DNA from: Ctenosaura bakeri
Taxonomy: Eukaryota; Chordata; Lepidosauria; Squamata; Iguanidae
NCBI GenBank assembly: GCA_948474755.1
Contig: CAOLHI010001659.1
Coordinates: forward strand, 248,001-312,000
Reading direction: 5' to 3'
DNA: 64,000 nt
This document shows, in pieces, positions 54,301 through 64,000 of this stretch. Positions within the stretch are counted from its first letter, which is position 1, and each line of letters starts with the position of its first letter. Made by a program: the position numbers and the translations under genes. The notes under the pieces are model-generated. The model was not told where the DNA came from. It made no database searches and saw only the letters and a program-made list of their open reading frames with translations.

Positions 54301-55300
54301 TGACAAATTTCATTGCATGGGGGAATTCAAGGTCCAAGCATTTCTTTCTTGCATCACTGCAGCATTATTGCACCAGAATGTGACTATCTTGTTTGCAAAG
54401 TCAAGAGTTCAAATGTAAACTGCTATGACTATAAGGAAGTACACCAAAAAGGTCAGGTCTTTAGTAATTCCTGTAGGCACATGGTCAACTGGCTAGAGGT
54501 CTATGACTGACTTTGCCAGACAAGCCCACACCTGAAGATCCTGCCACACTGTAATAAACCTAAAGGTCAGGCATAGGTAGAAGGAAGCACCCCAAGAATA
54601 ATATGTTGTATTCCTGGAAAAAGAAAATTACTCCACATTTGTAAATCCTCCCATCTCCCTTTGGTGACCTGAATGTGATTACAAGGGAGCAGATACTCAT
54701 TGGTGGTCTCATAGAATTGAGCACTGAATGCTTGCCCAGGTACAACGACCCCACATGAAAATTTAAAAGCCCACCAAGACCTGGTATTTGTACTGTGCAT
54801 CTTGAACATCTATCAGCTTGTCTGCTAGGAGATGGGAGATGCCTTGAATTACATCCACTTCTATGGCAAGAAAAGTTAGCTTGGTGAGAGACCCTCCATA
54901 TTTCATGAGCAAGGTGGACCTGAAGTTCTTGTGCAAGGTCCTGAAATGCCCTGAGGGTGTCCATGCATGCAGTGGCAGAAGCTTATTTTGGGCAAAATAA
55001 GAAATCATTGAGATAATAGTTATTGCTAGATTCCTGGATTTTTAATGGTGCACAACTCTAGAAAAGGGTGAAATTGCTCAAATTGCTCAAATTGCTCAAA
55101 ACAATATTGAGCAATATATATAGTATCCCTTAGGCATAACCTTGTCATACTAGAAGGTGCCACTGAAGTGGAAGCCCAATTGATTGAAATCATCAAAGGT
55201 GATCCAGTAGACAGAATGAAGATTTTATATTGCCCTTAACCAGGATTACGCCTGACCCGAGAGCCCAAATCATACTAACAGCAGCATCAAGAGACTCATA
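54301..55300 (-). pseudogene. Ngaro-like RT palm and RNase H
   Basis: Pieces include LGFHFSGTF and KVMPKGYY (palm), LAHEIW and GISHLLADKLIDVQDAQ (end of RT), EDLQMWSNFLF (RNase H entry) and FWCNNAAVMQERNAW at about 54330-54375 (RNase H, usual FWCDN). The YxDD box is lost to a frameshift around 55000. Confidence 0.7.
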
Positions 55301-55322
55301 TTTAATTGAGCATAGGGATGGA

Positions 55323-55733
55323 TCAATGGCACCTGTTAATAAGGCATGAGGCCTTCTCAGGGACTACTCCCAGTGTGATAATCTCAGGGCAAGCATGGGC
55401 AGTGCAGCGTGAGGGCCTAGTACGTATCCCACACTCAGCTCCTTGGTTGTATGATATGATGCAGACTGGTGACAAACCAAGAGTTAGGTGCATAACAACG
55501 AGAGCACAGGCGATCCTGAAATCTTCCATGAAGCAACCAGAATATACTTTGCACTTGTTGTCCTGGTATACAGCACAAACCAGGCTGCCAGCAGAGAGAA
55601 GGGAGAGAGCATTTCCCCCCTGCTGTCCCCCTTGGGTGAAACCAGGATTGAACTTGATTGTATCCCTGGATGCTTTATTTGGACACATGAAGAATTGGGT
55701 GTGTACCTCCAAACATCCCACACCAGTGGTCAT
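55323..55733 (-). pseudogene. Ngaro-like RT N-terminus
   Basis: Within this frame, YQDNKCKVYSGCFMEDFRI corresponds to the GF.xGFRI block that opens Ngaro RT, and ITLGVVPEKA to its LGVVPKK block. Another frame adds DPSLCSIKYESLDAAVSMI just downstream. The antisense open frame over 55306-55887 is longer but has no motif. Confidence 0.6.
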
Positions 55734-55811
55734 ACTTGCAAGACTGACACCTGCACTTACCAGTATTGTAGTGCCAGGAGAGTGGGGAGCACTTCTTGTT
55801 AGCTACACTAT

Positions 55812-56197
55812 GGCCCTTTCCACAGCACCCTCCCATTCCACAATGGGGACAGGAGAAGGACAGGACTGCAACTATGCTTCTGAATGACGTCGTCGTGGTC
55901 CCGTCCTTCTCCCATCCCCAGGCTTTCCCCATCAATGACAAACGATCACATCACCATCCTACACTTACCTAGCCTGTGGAAGCCACAGAAGCAGGGTGGC
56001 TCCACTTCCTGCTCCAGCACAGCCTGGGAAAGTACCTGGCTTTGCTGCAGGAGGAGGAGACATGGCCATCGCACTCCCTTTGACAGGGCACCAGCCAGTG
56101 TGGAGGGGAGCACTGTCATCATGCTCCCCTCCTGGCAGAGCCACTGCTGGGATCCCCTCCAGATGACTTCATGAAAAGGTAGGGTGTGAAAAGGGCC
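55812..56197. mobile_element. MITE, GGCC-ended, with 3-bp target duplication
   Basis: 386 bp with ends ggccctttccacagcaccc and (complement) ggcccttttcacaccct, flanked by TAT on both sides (55809-55811 and 56198-56200). No coding capacity. Shares terminal sequence with the MITE at 39772. Confidence 0.78.
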
Positions 56198-57085
56198 TAT
56201 GTCTTCTATACCTCTTTTTTGTCTGACTGCCTATTGGCACAAAGCCACTGCTGCAAAGGTTGGAAGGGGAAGCCCAAGAGCTGACTATGACGTCAGACCA
56301 CAATTCGTCTTGTTTGCAGTCCCAGGGGAAGGTGGGGCCCAGAGCAGCTCTCATATGGAACTGCTTATCATATTGTAGCCATACTGATCCCTTAGAGACA
56401 GTGCAGACTCTTTGTGTTCAATATCTTTGTGTTCAAATCTTTTTATTAAAACATTAATAACAAAACAAAAGATTCATCCATACATTGCCATAGGTTACAG
56501 AGAAATCTATAACTAAAAGCCAAAGTTATCAACAAATTATACACCTTATCCATCTTTTCTTATCCAATTCATATAATCTTTATAATAATCTGTATAGTAT
56601 ATAACTAACTTACTGAATTTTCCATATTCTTCTTTACTAAATCGTTTCTCTCCTCCTATAGGTATTCGCACAATTCAAATATTCACATGGTATCCTTATA
56701 TCTAATATCCTATTTCATATATCTAACTTCTTAAATTTTCCTTCTTAAAAATTACTTCCCTTATTTGCTTTCCCTGTACGTGTTGGTTATTCCCTAGATC
56801 AAGTTTCCAAATGATAAATAAACCATTGTATTCCTTACTCTAAAGCTCTGCCTATTCATATTTTATAAGATTATGCCTTATTGTATTTTGGTTATTACCC
56901 AAGATCAGCAAATTCATCGTTACTGCTTTCGATTACCATAAGTGGTCTCTTTCCTTATAATATATATCTTTTAAATTTATTTTTTGATTATCTTATATTA
57001 TCATGTTTCAATCAGCTATTTTCTTATAGCTCAACGTCCATATTATTCATCATCTCATTAGAATTTTTATTATTATTAATAATAT

Positions 57086-57858
57086 TCATTCTTCAATACT
57101 TTTTATGGCTAAATTGACCCACTTATTTTTAAATACTGATAGAATTGGTTCCCAATCTTTATTGAATTGTTCCAATGAATTTTTATGCGGTATTGTTGTC
57201 AATTTATCCATTTCTATTAGGTTGTATAATTTGATTAACAATTCTTCTAACTCTGGTGTATCTTCTTGCTTCCATTTGCTTGTGTAAACCATTCTTGCTG
57301 CTACTATCATATAGGTTAATAACTTTCGCTGAGATCTATTTTTTAACAATTTTATTTCTTGGTATATGTTCAATAAATATATCTCTGGTTGCATTGGAAA
57401 TTCTAATGGCATAGTTTTTATTATATTACTATGGATTTGTATCTAGAACATTTTTTGCTTTTGGGCAGGTCCACCATAGGTGGTAAAGAGTTCCTTTTGA
57501 ATTACATTTCCAGCAATTATTTTTGTTTGATTTGGTCATTTTCTCTATCTGTGCTGGGGTGTAATACCACCTATAAAATTTTTTAATAATAATTCTCCTT
57601 TAATGGCACACTTTTCACTATCTTAAAAGGTATCTTCCAGGAACTTTCCCAACTTGCTAATTGTATTGGACATCCAATGTTCCACGCCCATTTTATCATA
57701 TTTTCCTTTACTGTCTCCTTTTCTAATTCTAAATTCAGTAAGATTTTGTATACTTTTGCAATAAGATGTTCTGTTCCTGGTTTCATCAGTTTATCAAAGT
57801 CATTCTCTTTTATTTGTATTCCTATTGTTCTTTGATCCATCTTGAATTTCTCCGCCAA
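57086..57858 (-). pseudogene. L1 ORF2 C-terminal domain
   Basis: 57583-57858 gives EHLIAKVYKILLNLELEKETVKENMIKWAWN in part. Around 57480-57580 a broken frame gives the Cys cluster (CWKC-like plus FHLWWTC-like). 57086-57412 gives AARMVYTSKWKQ, EELLIKLYNLIEMDKLT and WEPILSVF to a final stop. Confidence 0.75.
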
Positions 57859-58286
57859 TTGTCTATGTAATAACCAATGGGTGGAGAGTCCACTTTCGAT
57901 CAGTTCTTCTTTATTTTTTAACTTGATTTTATCTCCTTGGCATTTTACTATATCCTTATATGTAATCCAGTCTTAGTTGTGGTTTCTCTCTCCTATAAAA
58001 GGCTTCGTGTGGGGATACCAATAACGGCAGTTTTGAATAGAATTTATTTTTATATAATGACCAGATTCGTAATAAGGACTTTCTAATAAAATGGTTATTA
58101 AACTCTTAATTTATTTTAGCTTTCTCATAAGTATGAATGCCACCCAAAAGGTAAATCTGCCCCTTCTAGAGTTAATATTCTTTCGTTGTCTAACTTAATC
58201 CACGTATTCAGCCAATCGATGCAACAAGCATGGTAGTATAACTCCTAGTCCACCTCTTTCCTTAGTATCTTTCAGATTGCACCATT

Positions 58287-58487
58287 TTATATGAGGTTTT
58301 TTTTAGCATTCCATATAAATTTAGACAAATCTTTCCTCCATTGATTGAAAAGTATATCATTAACTCTTATGGGTAGGTTTTGAAATAAAAAAATCATCTT
58401 AGGTAAGATATTCATTTTTATTACTGCTATCCTACCCATAAGTGATAAGTCAAGTTTCGTCCATCTTTCTAAATCCATCTTAATCAT
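58287..58487 (-). pseudogene. L1 ORF2 post-RT region
   Basis: MDLERWTKLDLSLMGRIAVI, NILPKMIFLFQNLPI and WRKDLSKFIWNAKK, the same block as 52650-52830 on the other strand. Confidence 0.78.
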
Positions 58488-58714
58488 TTGCCAGACTTTT
58501 TTTATAGTTGTTTGTACATAAATCTGTATTATTTTTGGTTAGATTTATGTCCAAATATTTTTTTTATATTCTAAACTGAGATTCTGTTTCCAATTCCATT
58601 TCTTCTTGTCTAGTCATGTTTTTAGTTATTATAGTTGTTTTCTCAGAATTCACCTTGAATCCTGATTCTTTCAATGTCATTTTTAGGTGATTACTACACA
58701 TTTTAGGTGATTAT

Positions 58715-58942
58715 TTAGATAACTAAATCATCCGCAAAAGCCCTAAGTTTGAACGTCTGGCCTTTTATTTGTATTCCTTTTAATTCCGTGTTATTCCTTA
58801 TTCGAATATTCAATATTTCAATGACTATCAAAAAGATTAAAGGAGATAAGGGACATCCCTGCCTTGTCCCTTTTTTAATATCGATTTTAGATGTTGTTTC
58901 TCCATTTATTAATATATTTGCTGTTTGATCTTTGTAAATCAT
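58715..58942 (-). pseudogene. L1 RT palm, motifs B-C
   Basis: KKGTRQGCPLSPLIF (motif B intact, with Arg) and LRAFADDLVI (motif C intact). It is the best-preserved RT core in the window but is separated from its N-terminal half by a frame change at about 58945-59035. Confidence 0.82.
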
Positions 58943-59037
58943 ATTTGTCCATTTAATAAATTTTCCTCCTATATTTATCTTTTTTAGGGTCTTTTCTATA
59001 AATTTCCAATTAACATTATCGAATGCTTTCTCCGCAT

Positions 59038-59664
59038 CTAAAAAATCATAGCTAATTTTTTATCACTACGTTTATAGTAATATTCTATTATATTTAACAC
59101 TGTTCTCATATTATCTTTTCTTGATCTTCCGGGGAGAAGGCCACTTTGGTCTTTATGTACCCATTCGTTTAATGCTTTTTTAAGTCTCTCTGCTAGGATC
59201 ATTGCAAATATTTTAAAATCAGTATTTAATAATGCAATTGGTCTGTAATTTTTAGTGTCTAGAGCATCTTTTCCTTCTTTTGGAATCAAGCTAATCAATG
59301 CTTGGCCACAGGAAGCCGGATGGTTCCCATAGTCTATTTCATTCAGGACCTTCTGTATAGGTCTGACAAGTTGATCCTGAAAGATTTTATAATAGGTTGC
59401 TGTGAAATCATCTGGACCTGGGGCTTTTCCTGTCTTACGTTTTTGAATCGCATTGATGATTTCCATTTTTGTGATTGGTTTGTTCAATTCCGTCCTTTGA
59501 TTTTCATTAAATTGTGCTATTGTTGTTTCATCTAGATATTTGCTTATACTTTGACTTATATCTGCATGCTCCTGATCCTCAAAAAGTTTTTGAAAATATT
59601 TGTAAAACACTGATTTTATTTTATCTTGGCTTCGATGTATTTCTTTTCCTTCTTTAATTTCCAA
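59038..59664 (-). pseudogene. L1 reverse transcriptase, N-terminal half
   Basis: About 208 codons: a helical lead, then KTGKAPGPDDFTATYYKIF, LISLIPKEGKD, NYRPIALLNTDFKIFAMILAERL, DQSGLLPGR, up to DKKLAMIF, where the frame is lost just before the motif A Asp. Confidence 0.82.
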
Positions 59665-59751
59665 GATTAGTCTCTTTTCTTTTTCTTTTTTAAGCCAGCA
59701 AATCCCCCAGTTGCAGCAGGGAAAGGGGACAGTGCAAGCCTACACCACAGC

Positions 59752-60120
59752 TGTCAGGATCAGACTTGTAGACAGATTCCATAAACTTGCATAACAGATT
59801 TATTGGAAAGTTGCAGAGCAGTGAACACAGGCTTCAAAAGACAGAAGTGAAAAATATTCTCAGAGACTCTAAAGTTAAACAGTTCAGCTTCACACAAGAG
59901 ATAAGCGAGTGCATATTTCCTCTACTGCAGGTCAGGATGACCACCAGGTCACCATAGTAACTATCTATTTTCTCTAGCAAATGTTATGAGAACTAGCAAG
60001 CTAGGAATGTACACCTGCTGAAGCCTTGCTACAATGCAATTAGGAAAATTACTAGCAGCTGTGCATATCCTAACTACACACTAAACAATAATCCCCTTCT
60101 TATGGAGGGCAATCCCGACA
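59752..60120 (-). mobile_element. Solo LTR inserted in gypsy gag
   Basis: 369 bp, TGTCAGGATC...AATCCCGACA (TG...CA), flanked by identical ACAGC 5-mers (59747-59751 and 60121-60125). On the minus strand AATAAA lies at about 59807-59813, so transcription would run right to left. Omitting the LTR and one ACAGC copy leaves the gag reading frame continuous across the site, which confirms both ends. Confidence 0.88.
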
Positions 60121-60125
60121 ACAGC

Positions 60126-60520
60126 CCTCTGGCTCCTGGCCCAAGACCTGGATTACAATGACTTCCAGGATCAGTACAAGGCAGGCGTGGCTCTTGAAAT
60201 TCTAGATGAGCTGGCTTGCAGTCTTCTTCCTGCTACTCTGCAGTTGCTTATCAAGCAGGCCCTCCAAATAGATGGCCTGTAAACATGCAATTCCCCAGGG
60301 CCCTGGACCTTTTGCTGCCTCCACTCCAGCTACCTCAGGTGCTCCCTCTACTGGTCCTTCCTATCCTGAGGAACCGATGCCACTCGGGGGAGCACGCCCT
60401 CAGCTTACTGCCACAGAAAAGGTGCAAAGGCCAGGCTGTGCATGTATTGCAAGCTGGAGAACCGCTTTGCCTAAGACTGCCCAATCAAGAGGCGGGGCCC
60501 TTTCCAGCTAGGAAATACCC
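60126..60520 (+). pseudogene. Gypsy gag, C-terminal part with zinc knuckle
   Basis: Begins in the capsid-like region with DYNDFQDQYKAGVALEILDE and LIKQALQIDGL then a stop, a Pro/Ser-rich linker, and a CCHC knuckle at about 60440-60485 reading LCMYCKLENRFA, stop, DCPIK. The His of the knuckle is Arg and a TAA lies before the last Cys. The N-terminal side of the same frame continues in 59700-59751 left of the solo LTR. Confidence 0.75.
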
Positions 60521-60574
60521 CCCCCCAAAGTTTTGAAGGACTGCAACCTGGGAGAATGAGGCGTAAGGGCATCA

Positions 60575-60781
60575 ATGCATCCTACAGAGCCCAAGCAAGT
60601 CCCTCTGCTGGTTGCTGCAACAATCTGGGTAAGTGACACCCAGCCAATGCCCATGGGAGCCATGATTGACTCAGGAGCCTCTAACAACTTCATGGATTTA
60701 GGGTTTGCCATCCAGCACCACATACCATGTTCCTGCTATCCAAACCACGGCTTGTTGAAACCATTGATGGGTGGCTCCTGA
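60575..60781 (+). pseudogene. Gypsy protease
   Basis: About 68 codons with MGAMIDSGASNNFMD, the retroviral-type aspartic protease active site (D-S-G-A), preceded by the expected beta strand. The flap and C-terminal parts follow in other frames. Confidence 0.8.
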
Positions 60782-60993
60782 GCTCCTGAGCTATCCTCTG
60801 GAGATCCAAGGCCAAGGTCTATCCCCTGGAGATCCAAGGTTGAGCAGACACAGTTTTTCTTGGCAGTGATCCCGCATTTCCCTGTGGTCCTGGAGATACT
60901 GTGGTTGTCCAAACATGACCCCCACACCTCGTGGTACCAGCGTGAGGCGCTCTTTCCTCAAAATACTACCAGGAACATTGTTGGCATGAGCAA

Positions 60994-61752
60994 GTGCACA
61001 CTGCTCAGGAGTCTGAAGCTGCAAATACCTCAGTGGTGCTACCCCCAAAGTACCAGAACTTTGTGGATGTATTTAATAAGAAAGACAGTGATGCCTGCCC
61101 ACACCATGTATATGATTGTGCCACAGACATGGTGCCTGGGGCTCCCATTCTTGCTGGCTGCCTGTACTCTTTATCTGAGCTGGAGTTAGCTACCTTATGG
61201 GACTTCTTAGAGAAAAATCTACGCTAGGGCTTTATTAGACCCTCTAAATCCCCTGCGCAAGCACCTGTCTTGTTTGTATCCAAGAAATGTGGTGAACTCC
61301 ATCACTGCAATGACTACTGAGCCCTGATCTGCATCACTATTCGGAACCATTATCCTTTACCTCTGATTTCTGAACTGTTGGAATGGTTGCGGCACAGTGA
61401 ACCTCTAGGGGGTTTATAATCTGGTATCTGTGCTGGGGATGAGTGGAAAACTGCGTTCCAAATCTAGTATGGCTGTTAAGAGTATACAGTCATGCCCTTT
61501 GGCCTTTGCAACGCCCCCGTGGTTTTCTAATATTTCATTAATGACATTTTTCAGGACTATTTGGATCTTTTTGTGATTATTGATTTGGATGATTTTTTTA
61601 TTTACTCCCTGAATCAGACCGTGCATGATGCTCATGTCCGTGCAGTCCTTCAGGACCTTAGGGAGCACAGGCTGCATGCCAAGCTGGAGAAGTGTGCATT
61701 TGACCTCCCAGCAGTGGATTTCGTCAGATACAAATTTCCCCCAAGGGAGTAG
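60994..61752 (+). pseudogene. Gypsy reverse transcriptase
   Basis: Frame pieces: NFVDVFNKKDSDACPHHVYD, DMVPGAPILAGCLYSLSE and FLEKNLR, then after a stop [20 protein letters not shown] and NHYPLPLISELLE. The catalytic box at 61575-61605 reads IDLDDFFIYS (usual YLDD), followed by HVRAVLQDLREHRLHAKLEKC. Several stops between pieces. Confidence 0.85.
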
Positions 61753-61754
61753 AA

Positions 61755-62400
61755 ATGGATCTTGACAAGATAGATGCTGTAGCCTCCTGGCAACCACCTA
61801 GGAACCGGAAAGAGGTATGTTTCCTGAGGTTTGCCAACTTCTACAGGAAGTTTATCCCCAACTTTGCTTCCCTGGTGGTCATCACCAACCTGTTGAAAAG
61901 GGCAGGTTCCTTTCCAGTGGACTCCAGCTGCTCAACAGGCCTTTCAGGACCTAAAAGTCAAGTTCACATCAGAACCCATTCTCCAGCACCCTGAACCCAG
62001 AACTCTGTTGTGGAGACCGATTCCTCAGACATCACCATTGGAACCATGCTTCTACAACCCACCTCTACAGGCCCTCATCTGTTGCCATGCACTTTTTCTT
62101 CTTGCCAGCTATCACCACCAGACTGCAATTATACTATCTGGGAGGAGGAGCTCCTGGCTTCTAAAGTGGCATTTGAACACTGATGGCACCTACTAGAAGG
62201 GGTGGCCCATCCCATGCAAGTGCATACCAATAGTCACAACCTGGAGTACCTCCAGACAGCACAGAAACTCACACAGAAACAGATGCAATGGTCTCAGTTC
62301 TTTGCCGGGTTTAATTTCCACCTGTAATATGTACCCAGTGCCAAGAATTGACAAGCAGACATGCTCTCAAGGAAACCAGAGTATGTGTCTTCACGGAGAA
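61755..62400 (+). pseudogene. Gypsy RT-RNase H connection and RNase H
   Basis: 61755-61994 gives IDAVASWQPPRNRKEV and FANFYRKFIPNFASL (connection). 62010-62390 in broken frames gives an ETDSSDITIGTML-like RNase H start (active-site Asp), an EYLQTAQKLTQKQMQWS-like block near 62240-62300, and RQADMLSRKPEYVS-like sequence at the end. Confidence 0.75.
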
Positions 62401-62408
62401 GGAGATTA

Positions 62409-63407
62409 CCATATTTGCCAGCATAGAAGATGCCCATTTTTTCCTAAAAAAAAATGCTTTCTGAAAATGGGATGTGTCTTATACACAAGTAAATACAGTA
62501 CTGCAAAAAACTGACTTAGAGTGGGGCTTGAAAGTGAAAAAAAAAATTGGCAGCCCCTTTAAGAGAAGAAGAGCCCACCTTGCTGCAGCCTCACCCTCCT
62601 TCTTCCCATTCTTTGCCCTGGAGCTAACCACCTGTGGGATGTAGGGGGGAGTAAAGAATTATCTAGGCTGTGGCACAGGGCATTTTCCCAGCTCCCCCTT
62701 CCCCACAGTTGGTTGACTTCTGCTCAGCAGCGGCATTTGAACACAGTCTGGGAGCAGAAACAGAGAGATAGCAGGGGAGGATGAGTGAGGTGAGCTACCT
62801 GCAAAACCCTGTTGGTTTCCACTCCTGGGGGGGAAGGACTGGGATGGAGGTGCACTTTCTTCCCTCTCCAACCTGAAGTGGAGGTTTGGTTTCTTCCAAG
62901 GAAGCTGCTTGCTCCTTTTCCTCCTTGCAGGATGGGGGCTGTTGCACCTGTTTTCTGTCCCAGCCTCCACCACCTTGCTAGAGGGGTGGAGGAAGAAAAT
63001 GAGGCATGAAGAGGACCTAGAAAGAAGAGGAGCGCCCTCTAGACCCTTTAAGCCCCCTCTTTTTGCGCTGTCCCCACTCCTTTTCTGCACAGAGCTCAGC
63101 AGCTTCTATCTTCACTCCCCCTTCCCTGTTGCTTTTCTTAAGCACCTACAACTCAGCTCTGGTTTATGGTGGAGTTTTCTCAGCAAGATTTGATGGTGGG
63201 GGGGTGCGCCATGGCTTGCCTCTGAGGCTCAGAGAATGGGATTTGCCCAGGGGGAATCCTCAAAAGCAAAAGAGGGAATCCTCCTTTCACCCCCCCTTCC
63301 TATGCATTTTGCCTCAGCCAAGTACTAAAAAAAATTTCCTAAAAAATAAAGTCTGAAAATTGGGTGCTTCTTATACACCAGTGCATCTAATATGCCAGCA
63401 AATACAG
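62409..63407. mobile_element. DNA transposon with TA target duplication, inside gypsy
   Basis: 999 bp with ends ccatatttgccagcat and (complement) ctgtatttgctggcat, flanked by TA (62407-62408 and 63408-63409). The left 95 bp folds back on itself: its inner part gtgtcttatacacaagtaaatacagta is an inverted copy of the end. The same tail motif (ttatacac..gtgcat) is at the right end. No transposase. A TA duplication points to Tc1/mariner-type or related superfamilies. Confidence 0.7.
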
Positions 63408-63412
63408 TAAGT

Positions 63413-64000
63413 CCACGATCCTCTACCCTGAACATTTTGCAGCCACCCAGACAGTCTCTTCCCAACAGACCAGATCCAAGACAGCCAGAACCTCAATCCA
63501 CTGGTCCAGTCACATCTGGAGGATAGGGAGTCCTCCCCACACGCTATGCAAGATGAACTCCTGTATCACCAAGGGCATCTCTACATGGCATCTCTGCCAT
63601 GATGGGAAACCTGCAGGGCTCACCGGCCTATACAAGACGTTATACCTCATTACCTGAGAGTTTTGGTGGTCGTGAGTGCGAGCAGAGGTGGATCAGTATG
63701 TGCAGACCTGTTCCATCTGCTGTTGTGCCAAGGATTAGCTGGGAAAGACTGCAAGACTACTACATCCATTGTCTACTCCCTCAGACCCTGGAAGGTGGTA
63801 TTCACAGACTTATCACAGACCTGCCTCTGGCCAGGCACCATACCACTATACTGGTGGTGGTGGATCTTTTCACCAGGATGGCCAACTTCAACCCCTGCCC
63901 CAGTTTCCCGACTGCCAGGGAGACAGTGCACTTTTTCATAAACAATGTTTTCTGTCTACATGGCCTCCCTGATGGGTTGTGTCTAATCATGGCTCACAGT
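63413..64000 (+). pseudogene. Gypsy integrase, incomplete at window edge
   Basis: 63410-63650 covers the region before the zinc finger in broken frames. Then come an EFWWSRVRAEVDQYVQTCSIC block (finger end), CTTDLSQ-like VFTDLSQTCL (first catalytic Asp) and, at the edge, LPDGLCLIMAHS-like sequence where the second DDE Asp (usual DRGSQ) reads Asn in the NHGSQ frame. The frame changes at least twice. The rest lies beyond 64000. Confidence 0.75.

Larger units (their letters stand above)
53641..55805 (-). mobile_element. Second Ngaro-like retroelement, minus strand
   Basis: Read right to left: RT N-terminus (55323-55733), RT palm (54760-55300), RNase H (54330-54760), recombinase start (53645-54300). 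The gene order and motif wording parallel the plus-strand copy at 28800-32100. The catalytic C-terminus of the recombinase is missing. A MITE (55812) borders the 5' side. Stops and frameshifts throughout. Confidence 0.72.
56426..59695 (-). mobile_element. 5'-truncated L1 LINE, minus strand
   Basis: The 3' end is at about 56426-56450 (ctttttattaaaac), then a 3' UTR to about 57080, and ORF2 from the C-terminus (57086) through RT (59664). The 5' end stops inside ORF2 at about 59695, abutting gypsy gag sequence, so it inserted next to or into the gypsy element. A tttgtgttcaa unit is repeated at 56416-56441. ORF2 is in five frames. Confidence 0.82.
59696..64000 (+). mobile_element. Ty3/gypsy LTR retrotransposon, internal region, runs off right edge
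   Basis: Plus-strand order gag (59700-60520), protease (60575-60781), RT (60994-61760), RNase H (61755-62400), integrase (63413-64000) with RT before integrase, as in Metaviridae. The phrase block [17 protein letters not shown] and zinc-finger integrase wording fit the vertebrate sushi/chromovirus-like group. It is interrupted by a solo LTR (59752-60120) and a DNA transposon (62409-63407). Stops occur in every domain. Its own LTRs are not in the window. Confidence 0.85.

Noticed and set aside
55306..55887. A 193-codon plus-strand open frame
   Set aside because: No motif. The minus strand in the same place matches Ngaro RT blocks, and the frame runs into a MITE.

Overview
The window is vertebrate nuclear DNA, almost certainly from a squamate reptile (lizard or snake). 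The evidence is a Sauria-type tRNA-derived SINE, a second tRNA-derived (CORE/MIR-like) SINE with the 'cacaacaacaa' tail, CR1 and several diverged L1 lineages, and DIRS/Ngaro tyrosine-recombinase retroelements. There is no prokaryotic gene organisation. The only host coding sequence I can support is one 130-bp exon on the minus strand (32736-32865). It has canonical splice sites and encodes part of a von Willebrand factor type C domain that I recognise as VWC2 (brorin). The window therefore most likely lies inside large introns of VWC2, which is read right to left.

Nearly all the rest is dead or dying mobile elements. 0-6.7 kb: a 5'-truncated CR1 (-), an LTR (-), an older CR1 (+) broken by a SINE, and an LTR-like block. 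6.7-20.2 kb: a near-complete L1 (-) that has received two insertions, an LTR element near the ORF2 C-terminus (7.5-8.5 kb) and a complete but inactivated Ty1/copia element (14623-19639). The copia element has both LTRs, an ACAGT target duplication and a primer site matching the anticodon arm of initiator tRNA-Met. 20.8-25.6 kb: L1 pieces, a MITE and a truncated DIRS. 26.7-32.1 kb: SINEs, two inverted LTR pieces and an Ngaro-like element (+) with RT, tyrosine recombinase and hydrolase remnants.

32.7 kb: the VWC2 exon. 34.5-40.3 kb: a palindromic duplicated block, a TA-flanked DNA transposon with a CpG-rich core, a hAT MITE with an 8-bp target duplication and a second MITE. 40.4-41.3 kb: a decayed tandem array. 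41.7-48.0 kb: a DIRS1-like element (-) with inverted terminal repeats, internal complementary region, recombinase, RNase H, RT and gag remnants. 48.3-49.2 kb: a miniature LTR element. 49.3-53.0 kb: an L1 (+). 53.6-55.8 kb: a second Ngaro-like element (-). 55.8-56.2 kb: a MITE. 56.4-59.7 kb: an L1 (-). 59.7-64.0 kb: a Ty3/gypsy element (+) that holds a solo LTR and a DNA transposon and runs off the right edge.

No element has an intact coding capacity; frameshifts, stops or altered catalytic residues are visible throughout. No coherent new pathway is apparent. The notable content is the co-occurrence of three tyrosine-recombinase retroelement copies outside L1/CR1, a vertebrate copia with a half-tRNA-type primer site, and well-preserved nesting that gives a relative insertion order. 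Calls rest on motif recognition by eye; family names were not checked against a repeat library.
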